64,000 bases of DNA from Bacteroidales bacterium. Lineage in GTDB: Bacteria; Bacteroidota; Bacteroidia; Bacteroidales; JAADGE01. Location of the stretch: assembly GCA_021108035.1 (NCBI GenBank), contig JAIORQ010000050.1, positions 31,812-95,811 on the forward strand, in the 5' to 3' direction. Positions 9,284 through 18,615 of the stretch are shown piece by piece. Both the position numbers and the translations under genes were made by a program. Each line of letters opens with the position of its first letter. The first letter of the stretch is position 1. The notes beneath the pieces are model-generated. The model made no database searches, was not told the DNA's origin, and saw only the letters and a program-made list of their open reading frames with translations.

Positions 9284-10528
9284 TTATGCATCAACGATCT
9301 TATAAAGTTTATCTGCACGACGAACTTTTTCATCAACAGGCATGGAAATGCTTTGTCCTTTATAAACTTCATTAATCGGTTTTTCTTCAAAACGAAGTTC
9401 TTTTACGCTTGTTTGAATAACTCCGGTTGTCGGTCCGGTTATCAAAATTTCGTCACCAACCTGCAAACTTCCGGATTGAATAAGAAATTCCGCTACACCA
9501 ATTTTTGAAAAATAATTGGTTCCTTTCCCGATGTATATTTTTTGTTTAGTGGCTTTAGATCCATATTTTTTACTCCATTCGCCAATTTTTCTGCCGAGAT
9601 AATATCCGTCCCAAAATCCTCTGTTAAATACAGTTGATAATCGATCTTCCCAAGATTTGATCTTTTCGCTTGTATAAGTCCCTTCATAAACAGAATCAAC
9701 TGCTTCTTTATAGCACTCACTGACAATTTTTACATATTCTGCCGGTCTTGCACGTCCTTCAATTTTCAATACTTTAACACCTGCATCCAATATCTTATCC
9801 AAAAAATTAATACTTAAAAGATCTTTTGGTGACATGATGTATTCATTATCAATCTCTAATTCGTAACCGGTTTCTTTTTCTGTAACGATATATGCTTTTC
9901 TGCATGTTTGAAGACATGCACCTCTGTTTGCTGAAGAATTTTGTTCATGTAAACTTAAATAACATTTTCCTGAAACAGCCATGCATAAAGCTCCGTGTAC
10001 AAATATCTCAATTTGAATTAACTTACCGGAAGGACCTTTAATTTGCTCTTTATCAATTGCTTCGGCAATATGTTTTACCTGCTTTAAACTAAGCTCTCTT
10101 GCAAGTACCACCACATCGGCAAAGTGAGCATAAAATTTTAAAGTCTCAATATTACTCACATTCATCTGGGTTGAAATGTGAACTTCAATACCAATTGTTT
10201 TTGCATAATTCATAACCGCCTGATCTGATGCAATAATTGCAGTGATACCGCTTTCTTTTGCAGTATCAAGGATTTGCTTCATTAAGTTCACATCATGATC
10301 ATATATAATGGTATTAACGGTAAGATAACTTCTGATTTTATTTTCATTGCAGATCTTAACAATTTTTTTCAGATCTTCAGTAGTGAAGTTATTACTCGAC
10401 TTTGCCCGCATATTCAGCTGTTCAATCCCGAAATATACGGAATCTGCACCACCCTGTATGGCTGCACGAAGTGATTCAAATGAACCGACCGGAGCCATAA
10501 TCTCTATCTCATTTCTTGAATATTTCAT
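9284..10528 (-). CDS. Peptidase U32 family protein (tRNA/rRNA hydroxylation type)
   Basis: A 414-residue protein with the U32 fold: N-terminal (beta/alpha) repeats beginning IMAPVGSFESLRAAIQGGADSVYFG, the signature EIFVHGALCMAVSGKCYLS, and a downstream RGACLQTCRKAY with Cys205 and Cys208. These four cysteines are the Fe-S ligands of the group that includes TrhP (YegQ, tRNA uridine 34 hydroxylation) and RlhA (23S rRNA C2501 hydroxylation), which use prephenate. Despite the name, proteolysis is doubtful for most members. The C-terminal 90 residues form a small beta domain as in YegQ. TrhP is slightly preferred by length, but RlhA cannot be excluded. Confidence 0.85.
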   Translation of the reverse strand: MKYSRNEIEIMAPVGSFESLRAAIQGGADSVYFGIEQLNMRAKSSNNFTTEDLKKIVKICNENKIRSYLTVNTIIYDHDVNLMKQILDTAKESGITAIIASDQAVMNYAKTIGIEVHISTQMNVSNIETLKFYAHFADVVVLARELSLKQVKHIAEAIDKEQIKGPSGKLIQIEIFVHGALCMAVSGKCYLSLHEQNSSANRGACLQTCRKAYIVTEKETGYELEIDNEYIMSPKDLLSINFLDKILDAGVKVLKIEGRARPAEYVKIVSECYKEAVDSVYEGTYTSEKIKSWEDRLSTVFNRGFWDGYYLGRKIGEWSKKYGSKATKQKIYIGKGTNYFSKIGVAEFLIQSGSLQVGDEILITGPTTGVIQTSVKELRFEEKPINEVYKGQSISMPVDEKVRRADKLYKIVDA

Positions 10529-10680
10529 ATAATAATTGTGACTGTATCAATAATTACAAATCAAGCAATAATAATTATTTCAACAAAAAAATAATTTGGT
10601 ATTAATTAATGTTTTTTTAATTTTGTTAGAGATAAGTAATTATTATCCATAGGTATCTGTGAATAATTTAAGATAACAAT

Positions 10681-10688
10681 TATCTTAG
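10681..10688 (+). promoter_or_regulatory. Possible -7 promoter element before protease gene
   Basis: TATCTTAG deviates at one position from TAnnTTTG and lies 40 bp before the ATG of the secreted protease. Support is only by similarity and position. Confidence 0.35.
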
Positions 10689-10728
10689 CTTATTTAGATT
10701 CATTTTTTTATTATTAATCAAATTTAAC

Positions 10729-12105
10729 ATGAGATTATATACATTAATTTTTTTAAATTCCTTATTCATAATTAATATTACTTTTGCTCAAAGTGTTAAG
10801 GTATATTCAAATACCGGAACATTAGTTAAAAATGCAATTGAAATATCACAAGGCGTTAAGTTAAAAAATGATAATTCGGCAGAGTTCATTTTTGCTTATA
10901 AAAAAGATTATATTACCAAAGGAGTGCCATTTAATACAATATTTAAAGAAAACAGCACTGAATTCAAGATTAATCTAACACCTATTGTACCTCTTGTACA
11001 AGGTTTTGACTCAAAAATAATTGCTTTTGCAAAAATTGTTGACAAAACAGGGAAAATACCAAAGTCAAGAATTGATCCATATTATGGTTATATTCAAGGT
11101 GTAAATCTTGACGATGTTGAATTAATTAATACTGTCAATACATACATTAGTGAGTGGGGATATAATTCAATAGGAGGGGATAGTGATATATTTAAAGAAA
11201 AACAAAAAGAACCTGAACTTATTATTGCCGGAGAAATAATTAATATAGAAAAAGTAACTAAAAAAACACCCGGGTTTATGATAAGTGTTATTGTAAAGTG
11301 GTCTGTTTATAATATAGAAAAAGAAAAAGTAATATATGAACTTACTACTGCCGGTTATTCCAATACTTATATAGCACATAAATATAAAGATGAATTAATT
11401 TTGAGCTTTAAAGATGCAATCGTTGGATTACTGGCAGATGACGGTTTTGTTAAATATGCAAATAAAGAAAAAAAGATATCTGTTGATGACAACTCTTCCG
11501 TTGAGTTTTTGGTTTTATCAAAAGTGCCGAAAAGTAGTGTCACAGACAATACTGAAATAATAAAAAATTCAATAAAATCAGTAGTAACTGTAAAAACAGA
11601 ATTCGGACACGGCAGCGGATTTATAATTAGCAAAGATGGTTACGCTATTACTAATAGTCATGTAGTTGAAGACGCAGATAATATTGAGGTTATATTTAAC
11701 AACGGTCTTATTTTACCTGCCGAAGTTATTACTAATGATAAAAACAGGGATGTAATATTGTTAAAAATAGTAGGAGGGGGATATCATCCATTGCCTATGA
11801 ACACAAACGGTAACGATGTTGAAATCGGTTCTGAAGTGATTGCTATCGGGACCCCCAAAAATATTGAATTAGGTCAAACTGTTTCCAAAGGCATTTTGAG
11901 CGGATACAGAAACTTAGAAGATAAAAACTATATTCAAACAGATGTAAGTATTAATTTGGGAAGTAGTGGTGGCCCGTTATTGAATGCTGAAGGCGAAGTG
12001 ATAGGAATTATAGTGGCAAAAATTGTTGGGAACGATGTAGAGGGCTTAGGATTTGCAATACCTATTGATGAAGCTGTCAAAGGATTGAACATTAAGTTTG
12101 AATAG
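10729..12105 (+). CDS. Exported trypsin-like (S1C, HtrA-type) serine protease
   Basis: A 458-residue protein. A signal peptide (residues 1-20, ending TFAQS) precedes a region of about 250 residues that I do not recognise, with an alternating beta pattern. The C-terminal 180 residues are a trypsin-fold domain with a complete triad: His311 in TNSHVVEDAD, Asp341 in NRDVILLKI and Ser413 in GSSGGPLLN. No PDZ domain follows, so it differs from DegP/DegQ. It likely cleaves proteins in the periplasm or outside the cell. It is a single gene, convergent with pheS, with 62 bp between the stops. Confidence 0.85.
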   Translation: MRLYTLIFLNSLFIINITFAQSVKVYSNTGTLVKNAIEISQGVKLKNDNSAEFIFAYKKDYITKGVPFNTIFKENSTEFKINLTPIVPLVQGFDSKIIAFAKIVDKTGKIPKSRIDPYYGYIQGVNLDDVELINTVNTYISEWGYNSIGGDSDIFKEKQKEPELIIAGEIINIEKVTKKTPGFMISVIVKWSVYNIEKEKVIYELTTAGYSNTYIAHKYKDELILSFKDAIVGLLADDGFVKYANKEKKISVDDNSSVEFLVLSKVPKSSVTDNTEIIKNSIKSVVTVKTEFGHGSGFIISKDGYAITNSHVVEDADNIEVIFNNGLILPAEVITNDKNRDVILLKIVGGGYHPLPMNTNGNDVEIGSEVIAIGTPKNIELGQTVSKGILSGYRNLEDKNYIQTDVSINLGSSGGPLLNAEGEVIGIIVAKIVGNDVEGLGFAIPIDEAVKGLNIKFE

Positions 12106-12167
12106 TAACTTTTTATATTCAGTACATTATACTTTTATTACAAAGCAACAAAATTACAAATCACTTT

Positions 12168-13181
12168 TTACCGAAATTGCTTCAAAAACCTCAAATCATT
12201 CTCAAAGAACAGTCGCAGATCTTTAATTCCGTATTTCAGCATAGCTATACGTTCAATACCCATTCCAAAAGCAAAACCGGTATATTTTATACTATCAATA
12301 TCATTAACTTCCAAAACATTAGGATCGACCATACCGCAACCCAATATCTCAAGCCAACCGGTGTATTTACAAACATTACAACCTTTACCGTTGCATAAGG
12401 AACATGAAACATCTACCTCTGCCGAAGGTTCTGTAAACGGGAAATATGACGGACGCAATCTGATCTTTGTTTCCTGACCGAAGAATTCTTTTGCAAAATA
12501 TTCCAAAGTTTGCTTTAAATCTGCAAATGAAACATTTTCGTCAATATATAAACCTTCAATCTGGTGGAATATGCAATGTGCTCTGGCAGAAATTACTTCG
12601 TTTCTGAAAACCCTTCCGGGAGAAATTGTTCTTATCGGAGGATTTTGATTTTCCATTATTCGCACTTGGACAGATGATGTATGCGTTCGCAATAAAACAT
12701 CAGGATTTTTTTCAATAAAAAAAGTATCTTGCATATCTCTTGCAGGATGCTCCGGAGGAAAATTAAGTGCAGAAAATACATGCAAATCATCTTCAATTTC
12801 AGGGCCTTCTGATATTGTGAATCCAAGGCGAGTAAAAATCTCAATAATCTCATTTCTTACAATTGATATAGGATGTCTTGAACCTTGAGTAAATGAATCA
12901 CCCGGCAATGTCATATCCAATTCAATATTAACTGTATCTTCAGATTTCAGACTTAATTTTAAAGCATTTACTTTGTCTGTAACCTTATCTTTAAGTTCAT
13001 TTAATACTTGCCCGAATTCTTTTTTTTGATCGTTCGGAACATTTTTAAATTCCTTAAAAAGATCAGTAATTAAACCTTCTTTTTTGGATAAATATTTTAT
13101 TCTGAATTGTTCAATTTCTTCAGCGATATTTGAAGTAAATTGATTAACATCTTCTAATAAACTTTTTGCTCTTTCTAACAT
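12168..13181 (-). CDS. pheS: Phenylalanyl-tRNA synthetase alpha subunit
   Basis: A 337-residue class II synthetase subunit. An N-terminal coiled-coil (residues about 1-90) binds tRNA and the catalytic core follows. Visible signatures are HPARDMQDTFF, LLRTHTSSVQVR (motif 2 region), FTEPSAEVDVSC and the motif 3 segment GFAFGMGIERIAMLKYGI. The small CSLCNGKGCNVCKYTGW cysteine cluster is normal for PheS. It works with PheT, which is not in the window, so the two subunits are unlinked here. A cyclophilin lipoprotein gene lies upstream on the same strand, 36 bp away, and may share a transcript. Confidence 0.96.
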   Translation of the reverse strand: MLERAKSLLEDVNQFTSNIAEEIEQFRIKYLSKKEGLITDLFKEFKNVPNDQKKEFGQVLNELKDKVTDKVNALKLSLKSEDTVNIELDMTLPGDSFTQGSRHPISIVRNEIIEIFTRLGFTISEGPEIEDDLHVFSALNFPPEHPARDMQDTFFIEKNPDVLLRTHTSSVQVRIMENQNPPIRTISPGRVFRNEVISARAHCIFHQIEGLYIDENVSFADLKQTLEYFAKEFFGQETKIRLRPSYFPFTEPSAEVDVSCSLCNGKGCNVCKYTGWLEILGCGMVDPNVLEVNDIDSIKYTGFAFGMGIERIAMLKYGIKDLRLFFENDLRFLKQFR

Positions 13182-13217
13182 TGTAATACTATCTAATTTC
13201 TAACTTCTAATTTCATT

Positions 13218-14072
13218 CTACTCAACAATAACTTTTATATTCATTTTAACATCTTTAACCGGGCGATCATTCGAATCCTTTATAACACCGGCTATTTTAT
13301 CAATAACTTCTAATCCTTCAATTACTTCACCAAATACGGTATAATTGTTATCTAAGTGCGGTGTTCCTCCAATTTCATTATAAACTTTACGTTTAAAATC
13401 CGGAATCTTTATTATTTTAAAATCCTTCTTCTCTTGAATATCTTCAACAAATTTATCTAAACCGTCTCTGTCATTTTGCTGTTGCAATTGTGTAACAATA
13501 TCTTGCAATTCCGGATGAGAATTAATGTACGGTCCGATTGATTGTTGTATCTCTATATTATCCAACTCTTCATCAGTAAATTTTTTTCCTTGCACAATAT
13601 AAAATTGAGACCCCGAAGATTCTTTTTGAGGATTAATTTGATCTCCTTCTCTCGCAGCGGCAATTACACCTTTTTTATGAAATAAAGAATCATTAAATTC
13701 TGCAGGAATTTGATAGCCGGGTCCGCCGTCTCCCAACATTATACCGGAAGCAGCATTTTTTGAATCAGGATCACCGCCTTGTATCATAAATTCATTAATT
13801 ATTCTGTGAAATAACAGCTCGTTATAAAAGCCGTTTGCCGCAAGTTTAATAAAGTTTTCTTTATGCTTTGGAGTTTCATCGTAAAGTTTGATCTTCATAT
13901 TTCCGAATTCTGTCTCAATCAATACAGTATTACTTTTAAGCATATCTTCATAATTTGCAGTTTGTTCTTCTGTTTGCCTGTTTTTTTTATCTGTATCTTC
14001 TTCTGATTTACATGAAATCATAAAAATCGGTATTAAAAGAATAACTAAAGTTAAATGTGCTGTACTTTTCAT
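13218..14072 (-). CDS. Lipoprotein cyclophilin-type peptidyl-prolyl isomerase
   Basis: A 284-residue protein. The ATG at 14072 is chosen because it gives a clean lipoprotein signal with the lipobox MISC at about residue 20-23; an upstream start adds 18 residues that break it. The cyclophilin fold follows: VLIETEFGNMKIKLYDETP, FHRIINEFMIQGGDP, GSQFYIVQG and YTVFGEVIEGLEVIDKIA. An insertion of about 70 charged residues (roughly 160-230) sits between the FYIVQG and FGEV strands. It probably accelerates proline isomerisation during envelope protein folding, anchored to a membrane. Confidence 0.9.
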   Translation of the reverse strand: MKSTAHLTLVILLIPIFMISCKSEEDTDKKNRQTEEQTANYEDMLKSNTVLIETEFGNMKIKLYDETPKHKENFIKLAANGFYNELLFHRIINEFMIQGGDPDSKNAASGIMLGDGGPGYQIPAEFNDSLFHKKGVIAAAREGDQINPQKESSGSQFYIVQGKKFTDEELDNIEIQQSIGPYINSHPELQDIVTQLQQQNDRDGLDKFVEDIQEKKDFKIIKIPDFKRKVYNEIGGTPHLDNNYTVFGEVIEGLEVIDKIAGVIKDSNDRPVKDVKMNIKVIVE

Positions 14073-14241
14073 TGTTGGTTTGTTTAATATTTGTAAATTG
14101 CAAAAATATAATTGTTTTTTAAACATTGATAATTTTGTTTAAATTTGATCTCAATACAATTAATAAAAGAGAATATCTTAAATAAAATATGAAGTAATAC
14201 ATTAATTTTAATCTTATAATTAAACCTGTAAAACAAAAAAA

Positions 14242-15435
14242 ATGAAAAAGACAATCTTATTTATAAGTATACTGTTTATGGCTGAAATTATTATTGCTCA
14301 AGACTTTTCAAAACAAGTCGATAATAATAATGAATTTTGTTTTGATTTTTATTCTTATTTAAATGTAAATAACGAAAATTTATTCATATCTCCGTTCAGT
14401 GTTTCAACAGCATTGGCAATGACTTATGAAGGTGCAAAAGAAAAAACAAGAAAAGAGATGTCGGAAATAATGCATTTTCCTCTTGATAATAAAATGATTA
14501 ATAAAGATTTTCAAGATATTATTTCAAGAACTCAGCAATCAAAAGATACCAAGCATTATACATTTAATATTGCAAATTCAATTTGGGCACAAAAAGACTT
14601 TGATTTCCTGCAATCATATTTTAATACTATAAAAACATATTATGATGCACCCATAGAATCAGTTGACTTTAAAGATGAGGGGAACAGAGAAAATACAAGA
14701 AAGAGAATCAACACTTGGACAGCAAAAAAAACCAATGATAAAATAAAAGATTTGTTGGATATAAGTGCATTAGATTATGATACAAAAATGGTTTTGGTTA
14801 ATGCTGTTTACTTTTTAGCACAATGGAATAAAACTTTTAATGAGAAAAACACAAAAAAAGATACATTTTATTCTGTTAACGGAAAAACCGAAAAAGACTT
14901 CATGCATTTATATTCGAGAATGAATTATGCAAAATCAGACAGTGTTCAGATTCTTGAAATACCGTACAAAGACAAAAAAGCCTCAATGATTATTATATTA
15001 CCTGACAGTTCGGATCAATTCGCAAACTTGCAAAAAACAATTAACTGTTCTTATTATAATGATTTGTTAAAAAAAGCGGAGTTTAAGAATATCAGTTTAA
15101 GCCTTCCGAAGTTTAAGATTGAATATAAAGAAGATTTAGCAAAAATTTTATATGATGCAGGAATGAAAACAGCTTTTACAGACAAGGCTGATTTTTCAGG
15201 TATGGTTTGTATAGATAAAGAATCGGTTAAAATTGATAAAATAATTCATCAAACTTTTATAAATATTGATGAATCAGGAACTGAAGCCGCTGCAGCTACT
15301 GCTGTTGTTATGAAACGTGTTACATCAGTAAATCCGGATGATAAAATTGAATTTAAAGCTGACCACCCTTTTATTTTTTTAATAAAGGAAAATTCAACAA
15401 ACAGTATTTTATTTATGGGGCATTTAATGAAGTAA
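14242..15435 (+). CDS. Exported serpin-family protein
   Basis: A 397-residue serpin. Residues 1-19 are a signal peptide (ending IIAQD), followed by the complete fold with NLFISPFSVSTALAMTYEGA, NAVYFLAQWN and the C-terminal HPFIFLIKENSTNSILFMG. The reactive-loop hinge starts at Glu344 and reads ESGTEAAAATAVV, with small residues at P12-P9 as in inhibitory serpins. Counting as in alpha-1-antitrypsin puts P1-P1' near Val360-Thr361, with Lys358-Arg359 just before. The likely role is suicide inhibition of an extracellular or periplasmic serine or cysteine protease. It is followed by an intrinsic terminator. Confidence 0.92.
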   Translation: MKKTILFISILFMAEIIIAQDFSKQVDNNNEFCFDFYSYLNVNNENLFISPFSVSTALAMTYEGAKEKTRKEMSEIMHFPLDNKMINKDFQDIISRTQQSKDTKHYTFNIANSIWAQKDFDFLQSYFNTIKTYYDAPIESVDFKDEGNRENTRKRINTWTAKKTNDKIKDLLDISALDYDTKMVLVNAVYFLAQWNKTFNEKNTKKDTFYSVNGKTEKDFMHLYSRMNYAKSDSVQILEIPYKDKKASMIIILPDSSDQFANLQKTINCSYYNDLLKKAEFKNISLSLPKFKIEYKEDLAKILYDAGMKTAFTDKADFSGMVCIDKESVKIDKIIHQTFINIDESGTEAAAATAVVMKRVTSVNPDDKIEFKADHPFIFLIKENSTNSILFMGHLMK

Positions 15436-15460
15436 TTGTCAGATATTTTATAAGCAGAAT

Positions 15461-15497
15461 TTGAGAGGTCGGTTAATGTCGATCTCTCAATTTTTTT
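15461..15497 (+). terminator. Intrinsic terminator of the serpin gene, inside rnpA 3' end
   Basis: Arms TTGAGAGGTCG (15461-15471) and CGATCTCTCAA (15480-15490) form an 11-bp stem with one wobble pair, followed by a run of seven T. The right half and T-run overlap the last codons of the convergent rnpA gene. Confidence 0.8.
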
Positions 15498-15859
15498 AAC
15501 AATTCAATAACTTCCGAATCAATTGTTTTATATGTCGGGACGGATTTTGATTTGTAAATGAATATCACTTTAAACCAAATACTGTTTTTATCGGAATAAT
15601 CGTAAATGATTGATTTGTTTAATCTGTATGCTTCCTTTATTTGCCGCTTTATTTTGTTTCTTTTTACAGCCGACTTGAATTTTTTTTTTGGAACACTGAC
15701 AGCAATTTGATTAATCTTTTGATCTGTATCTTTTGAGCATAAATAAACAAGAGAAATATTTTTTGTAAAAAGAAAAATCCCGTTATTAAAAATACGGGAT
15801 ATTTCTTTGTTACTCTTTATTCTTTCGTTTTTTAAAAACGAATATTTATGCTTTTTCAC
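15473..15859 (-). CDS. rnpA: Ribonuclease P protein component
   Basis: A 128-residue basic protein that assists the RNase P RNA in 5' maturation of tRNA. The hallmark RNR-type helix is visible as FKSAVKRNKIKRQIKEAYRL, with the N-terminal ERIKSNKEISRIFNNG typical of the family. The start is GTG at 15859, and the hemD stop overlaps it by 4 nt (GTGA), which indicates translational coupling. rpmH, a common partner, is not adjacent. The gene's last codons overlap the terminator of the convergent serpin gene. Confidence 0.93.
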   Translation of the reverse strand: MKKHKYSFLKNERIKSNKEISRIFNNGIFLFTKNISLVYLCSKDTDQKINQIAVSVPKKKFKSAVKRNKIKRQIKEAYRLNKSIIYDYSDKNSIWFKVIFIYKSKSVPTYKTIDSEVIELLKKLRDRH

Positions 15860-16596
15860 TTGTTATGTTCTTTTATAAACTTTTCAATAGCCATTGTCAT
15901 TGAAGGAAATTCTTTTGTAGGAGCATTTATATCCAATCTCAAACCGGCTTTTTTCACTGCATTTGCAGTTGTTTTACCCAATGAAGCTATGATTTTTCCG
16001 TTTTGCTTAAAATCAGGAAAATTATCAAATAATGAATTTATTCCTGCAGGGCTGAAAAAAACAATAATATCATAATAGATATTTTTAAGATCTGAAAGAT
16101 CTGCACTTACAGTTTCAAACATAATTGCTTTAGAGAAACTGAAATTTTCTTTTTTTAATTTTTTTGTAATTGTTGCCTTATGAACCTTTGCTACAGGAAG
16201 CAAGAACCTTTCATTCTTATGTTTCGCCATGATCTCAAGTAATTGATCAAAGGTCTTTTCAGAATAAAAAATTTTCCTTTTTCTGTATGTAATATATTTT
16301 TGGAGGTAATATGCAATTGTTTCAGTAACACAAAAAAATTTCATTGAAATCGGGATGGTTAATCTCATTTCTTCTGCTATTCTAAAATAATTATCAACTG
16401 CAGTTTTACTGGTAATTATTACTGCAGAATGTTCAAGAATATTAACTTTTTGTGTTCTGAATACTCTTACATCATATCCGTTTACTTTAGTGAATGGCTT
16501 AAAATCAATATCAACTTTATATTTTTTTGCCAAATCAAAATAGGGGGATTTTTCATTTTGAGGTTTTGGTTGTGAAACTAAAATTTTTTTAATCAT
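15856..16596 (-). CDS. hemD: Uroporphyrinogen-III synthase
   Basis: A 246-residue protein with two Rossmann-like alpha/beta domains, as in HemD, which cyclises hydroxymethylbilane in tetrapyrrole synthesis. Visible signatures are ILVSQPKPQNEKSPYFDLAKKY at the N-terminus (here in two parts), ITSKTAVDNYF, and the C-terminal half DIIVFFSPAGINSLFDNF followed by GKIIASLGKTTANAVKKAG. HemD is poorly conserved, but these positions match. The DUF4271-hemD-rnpA order matches an arrangement I recall from other Bacteroidota. No other haem genes are nearby. Confidence 0.85.
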   Translation of the reverse strand: MIKKILVSQPKPQNEKSPYFDLAKKYKVDIDFKPFTKVNGYDVRVFRTQKVNILEHSAVIITSKTAVDNYFRIAEEMRLTIPISMKFFCVTETIAYYLQKYITYRKRKIFYSEKTFDQLLEIMAKHKNERFLLPVAKVHKATITKKLKKENFSFSKAIMFETVSADLSDLKNIYYDIIVFFSPAGINSLFDNFPDFKQNGKIIASLGKTTANAVKKAGLRLDINAPTKEFPSMTMAIEKFIKEHNK

Positions 16597-16684
16597 AGAA
16601 TAAAAATTTAAGTTATACCCAAATTGAGTGATTATCGAAGATCACTGTTGCTTATTTCAGGTAATAAATACAATCCTAAACTAC

Positions 16685-17329
16685 TTAAAAGAAAGTAAGT
16701 GTTTTTAATAAATAAATAATAGGTATTATTTCGACGCTGCAAAGGTATAAAAACATATAGAAAATATTTATCTGTTTGTTGAAATTTATTTTTATTAATC
16801 TAATAATTCTTAATAAATAAATTACGATTAATGAAAAAAGTCCGATGTAAATGCTTGTAACAGGGATTTTAGAATAAATAATTAAAACACAAACGGGAAA
16901 TAAAATTAAACCTGCGGATTGATTTAAAAAACCAATATTATGATTGTATTCGGCACTAATATCTTGTTGCATAAATATAATTCCGATAATTATATTAATT
17001 AATTTGTTCAATAAAACCAATAAAATCAGAAAAACAGATATAAGTATGAGAATTAATAACGGATTGTAATTTGAAAAATCAGGTAAATAATATTTTATCA
17101 ATTGAAAGGAAAAAATTGTAACAGAAATGAGAGACAAAGTTGATAATAAGAATGCTGATTTCTGTTTAATATTTTTATTCTCTTGATATAATTTGTAAGA
17201 AGCTCCGTAATTTATTGAAGAAATCAGTACTTGCAATATATAATCTTTATAGTTATAGCGTACAAAAGCCAATAAAATCAGATTAATTAAAAGTGGTATA
17301 AAAAACCAATCATTTGAAAAGTTTTCCAT
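16685..17329 (-). CDS. DUF4271 membrane protein
   Basis: A 214-residue protein with about six hydrophobic helices and little soluble sequence. The order DUF4271-hemD and details such as WFFIPLLINLILLAFVR and the central AEYNHNIGFLNQSAGLILFP agree with the Bacteroidota DUF4271 family, which has no established function. It is 88 bp upstream of hemD on the same strand. Confidence 0.7.
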   Translation of the reverse strand: MENFSNDWFFIPLLINLILLAFVRYNYKDYILQVLISSINYGASYKLYQENKNIKQKSAFLLSTLSLISVTIFSFQLIKYYLPDFSNYNPLLILILISVFLILLVLLNKLINIIIGIIFMQQDISAEYNHNIGFLNQSAGLILFPVCVLIIYSKIPVTSIYIGLFSLIVIYLLRIIRLIKINFNKQINIFYMFLYLCSVEIIPIIYLLKTLTFF

Positions 17330-17417
17330 ATTATAAAATAATAAAAGATTAATGAGAGTGCAAAATTACTCATTTTTCTTTTTCTTTGTATAAAATTAAA
17401 AGTTTAATAGATAAGAA

Positions 17418-18584
17418 ATGATACAAATATCGGATTATTTAAATCTTGATGACACACTAAGCGATGAACACAAACTGATTAGGGACTCGGTAAAAGATTG
17501 GGTTGACAGAGAAGTTATTCCAATTATTGATGATGCAAATCATAAGCATAAATCGCCCGATTATTTGATTAAACAAATGGGCGAACTTGGAGCATTCGGT
17601 TCATTTATTCCTGAAAAGTACGGAGGATTCGGGCTGGATCAAATTGCTTACGGATTAATCATGCAAGAATTAGAACGCGGTGATACCTCCATACGTTCAA
17701 CAGCATCAGTACAAACATCTTTAGTGATGTATCCAATCCTTGAATTCGGAACTGAAAAACAAAAAGAAAAATATTTGCCAAAACTTGCAACTGGTGAGTT
17801 TGTAGGAGCATTCGGACTTACAGAGCCTAATCACGGGTCTGATCCCGGAAATATGGAAACAAAATTTTCGGAAAAAGATGATCACTATTTATTAAACGGT
17901 GCAAAAATGTGGATTACTAATGCTTCTATTTGTGATGTTGCTGTGGTTTGGGCTAAAGACGAGCAGGGGAAAGTCAAAGGATTGATTGTTGAAAAAGGTT
18001 TTAAGGGATTTACAACACCTGAAACACATAAAAAATGGTCATTGAGAGCATCTTCAACAGGAGAATTAGTTTTTGATAACGTAAAAGTACCGAAAGAAAA
18101 TTTATTGCCTAATATTTCCGGATTAAAAGGACCTATGATGTGTTTAAATTCTGCGCGATACGGAATTGCATGGGGTGTGTTGGGAGCAGGCTTTGATTGT
18201 TTTAATACGGCTTTACAATATTCTTTGGAAAGAAACCAATTCAGAAAACCCATTGCAAGTTTTCAATTAACTCAAAAAAAGTTGGCAGAAATGCTGACAG
18301 AACTAACAGCCGGACAATTGATGATACACAGAGTCGGGCAACTGAAAAATGAAGATAAGGCAACACCGGCACAAATATCAATGGTAAAACGCAATAATGT
18401 TAATACAGCACTGAAAGTTGCAAGAGAATCAAGACAAGTATTAGGAGCTATGGGTATTACAGGAGAATATCCGATTATGCGACATATGATGAATTTGGAA
18501 TCTGTAATTACATATGAAGGAACACATGATATTCATTTATTGATAACAGGGCTTGATATTACGGGGATAGCTGCATTTAAATAA
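17418..18584 (+). CDS. Acyl-CoA dehydrogenase, glutaryl-CoA dehydrogenase-like
   Basis: A 388-residue FAD-dependent dehydrogenase. Family signatures are AFGLTEPNHGSDPGNM, WITNASICDVAVVWAK, and YEGTHDIHLLITGLDITG, with the catalytic Glu at about residue 367. The segment RSTASVQTSLVM keeps the Arg-Ser that glutaryl-CoA dehydrogenases use to bind the distal carboxylate, and FGLTEPNHGSDP is their wording, so decarboxylation of glutaryl-CoA to crotonyl-CoA (lysine or tryptophan breakdown) is the likely reaction. No glutarate pathway partners are adjacent. Confidence 0.87.
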   Translation: MIQISDYLNLDDTLSDEHKLIRDSVKDWVDREVIPIIDDANHKHKSPDYLIKQMGELGAFGSFIPEKYGGFGLDQIAYGLIMQELERGDTSIRSTASVQTSLVMYPILEFGTEKQKEKYLPKLATGEFVGAFGLTEPNHGSDPGNMETKFSEKDDHYLLNGAKMWITNASICDVAVVWAKDEQGKVKGLIVEKGFKGFTTPETHKKWSLRASSTGELVFDNVKVPKENLLPNISGLKGPMMCLNSARYGIAWGVLGAGFDCFNTALQYSLERNQFRKPIASFQLTQKKLAEMLTELTAGQLMIHRVGQLKNEDKATPAQISMVKRNNVNTALKVARESRQVLGAMGITGEYPIMRHMMNLESVITYEGTHDIHLLITGLDITGIAAFK

Positions 18585-18590
18585 AAGTAT

Positions 18591-18598
18591 TACATTTG
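18591..18598 (+). promoter_or_regulatory. Possible -7 promoter element before S41 protease
   Basis: TACATTTG matches TAnnTTTG and lies 17 bp before the ATG at 18616. A matching -33 TTTG was not found at the right distance, and read-through from the dehydrogenase is possible. Confidence 0.45.
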
Positions 18599-18615
18599 AA
18601 AATAAAAAATAAGTT

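Noticed and set aside
9263..9508. An open frame on the plus strand across the end of the U32 gene.
   Set aside because: It lies antisense to conserved U32 coding sequence, has no homology that I recognise, and has a composition expected of a shadow frame.
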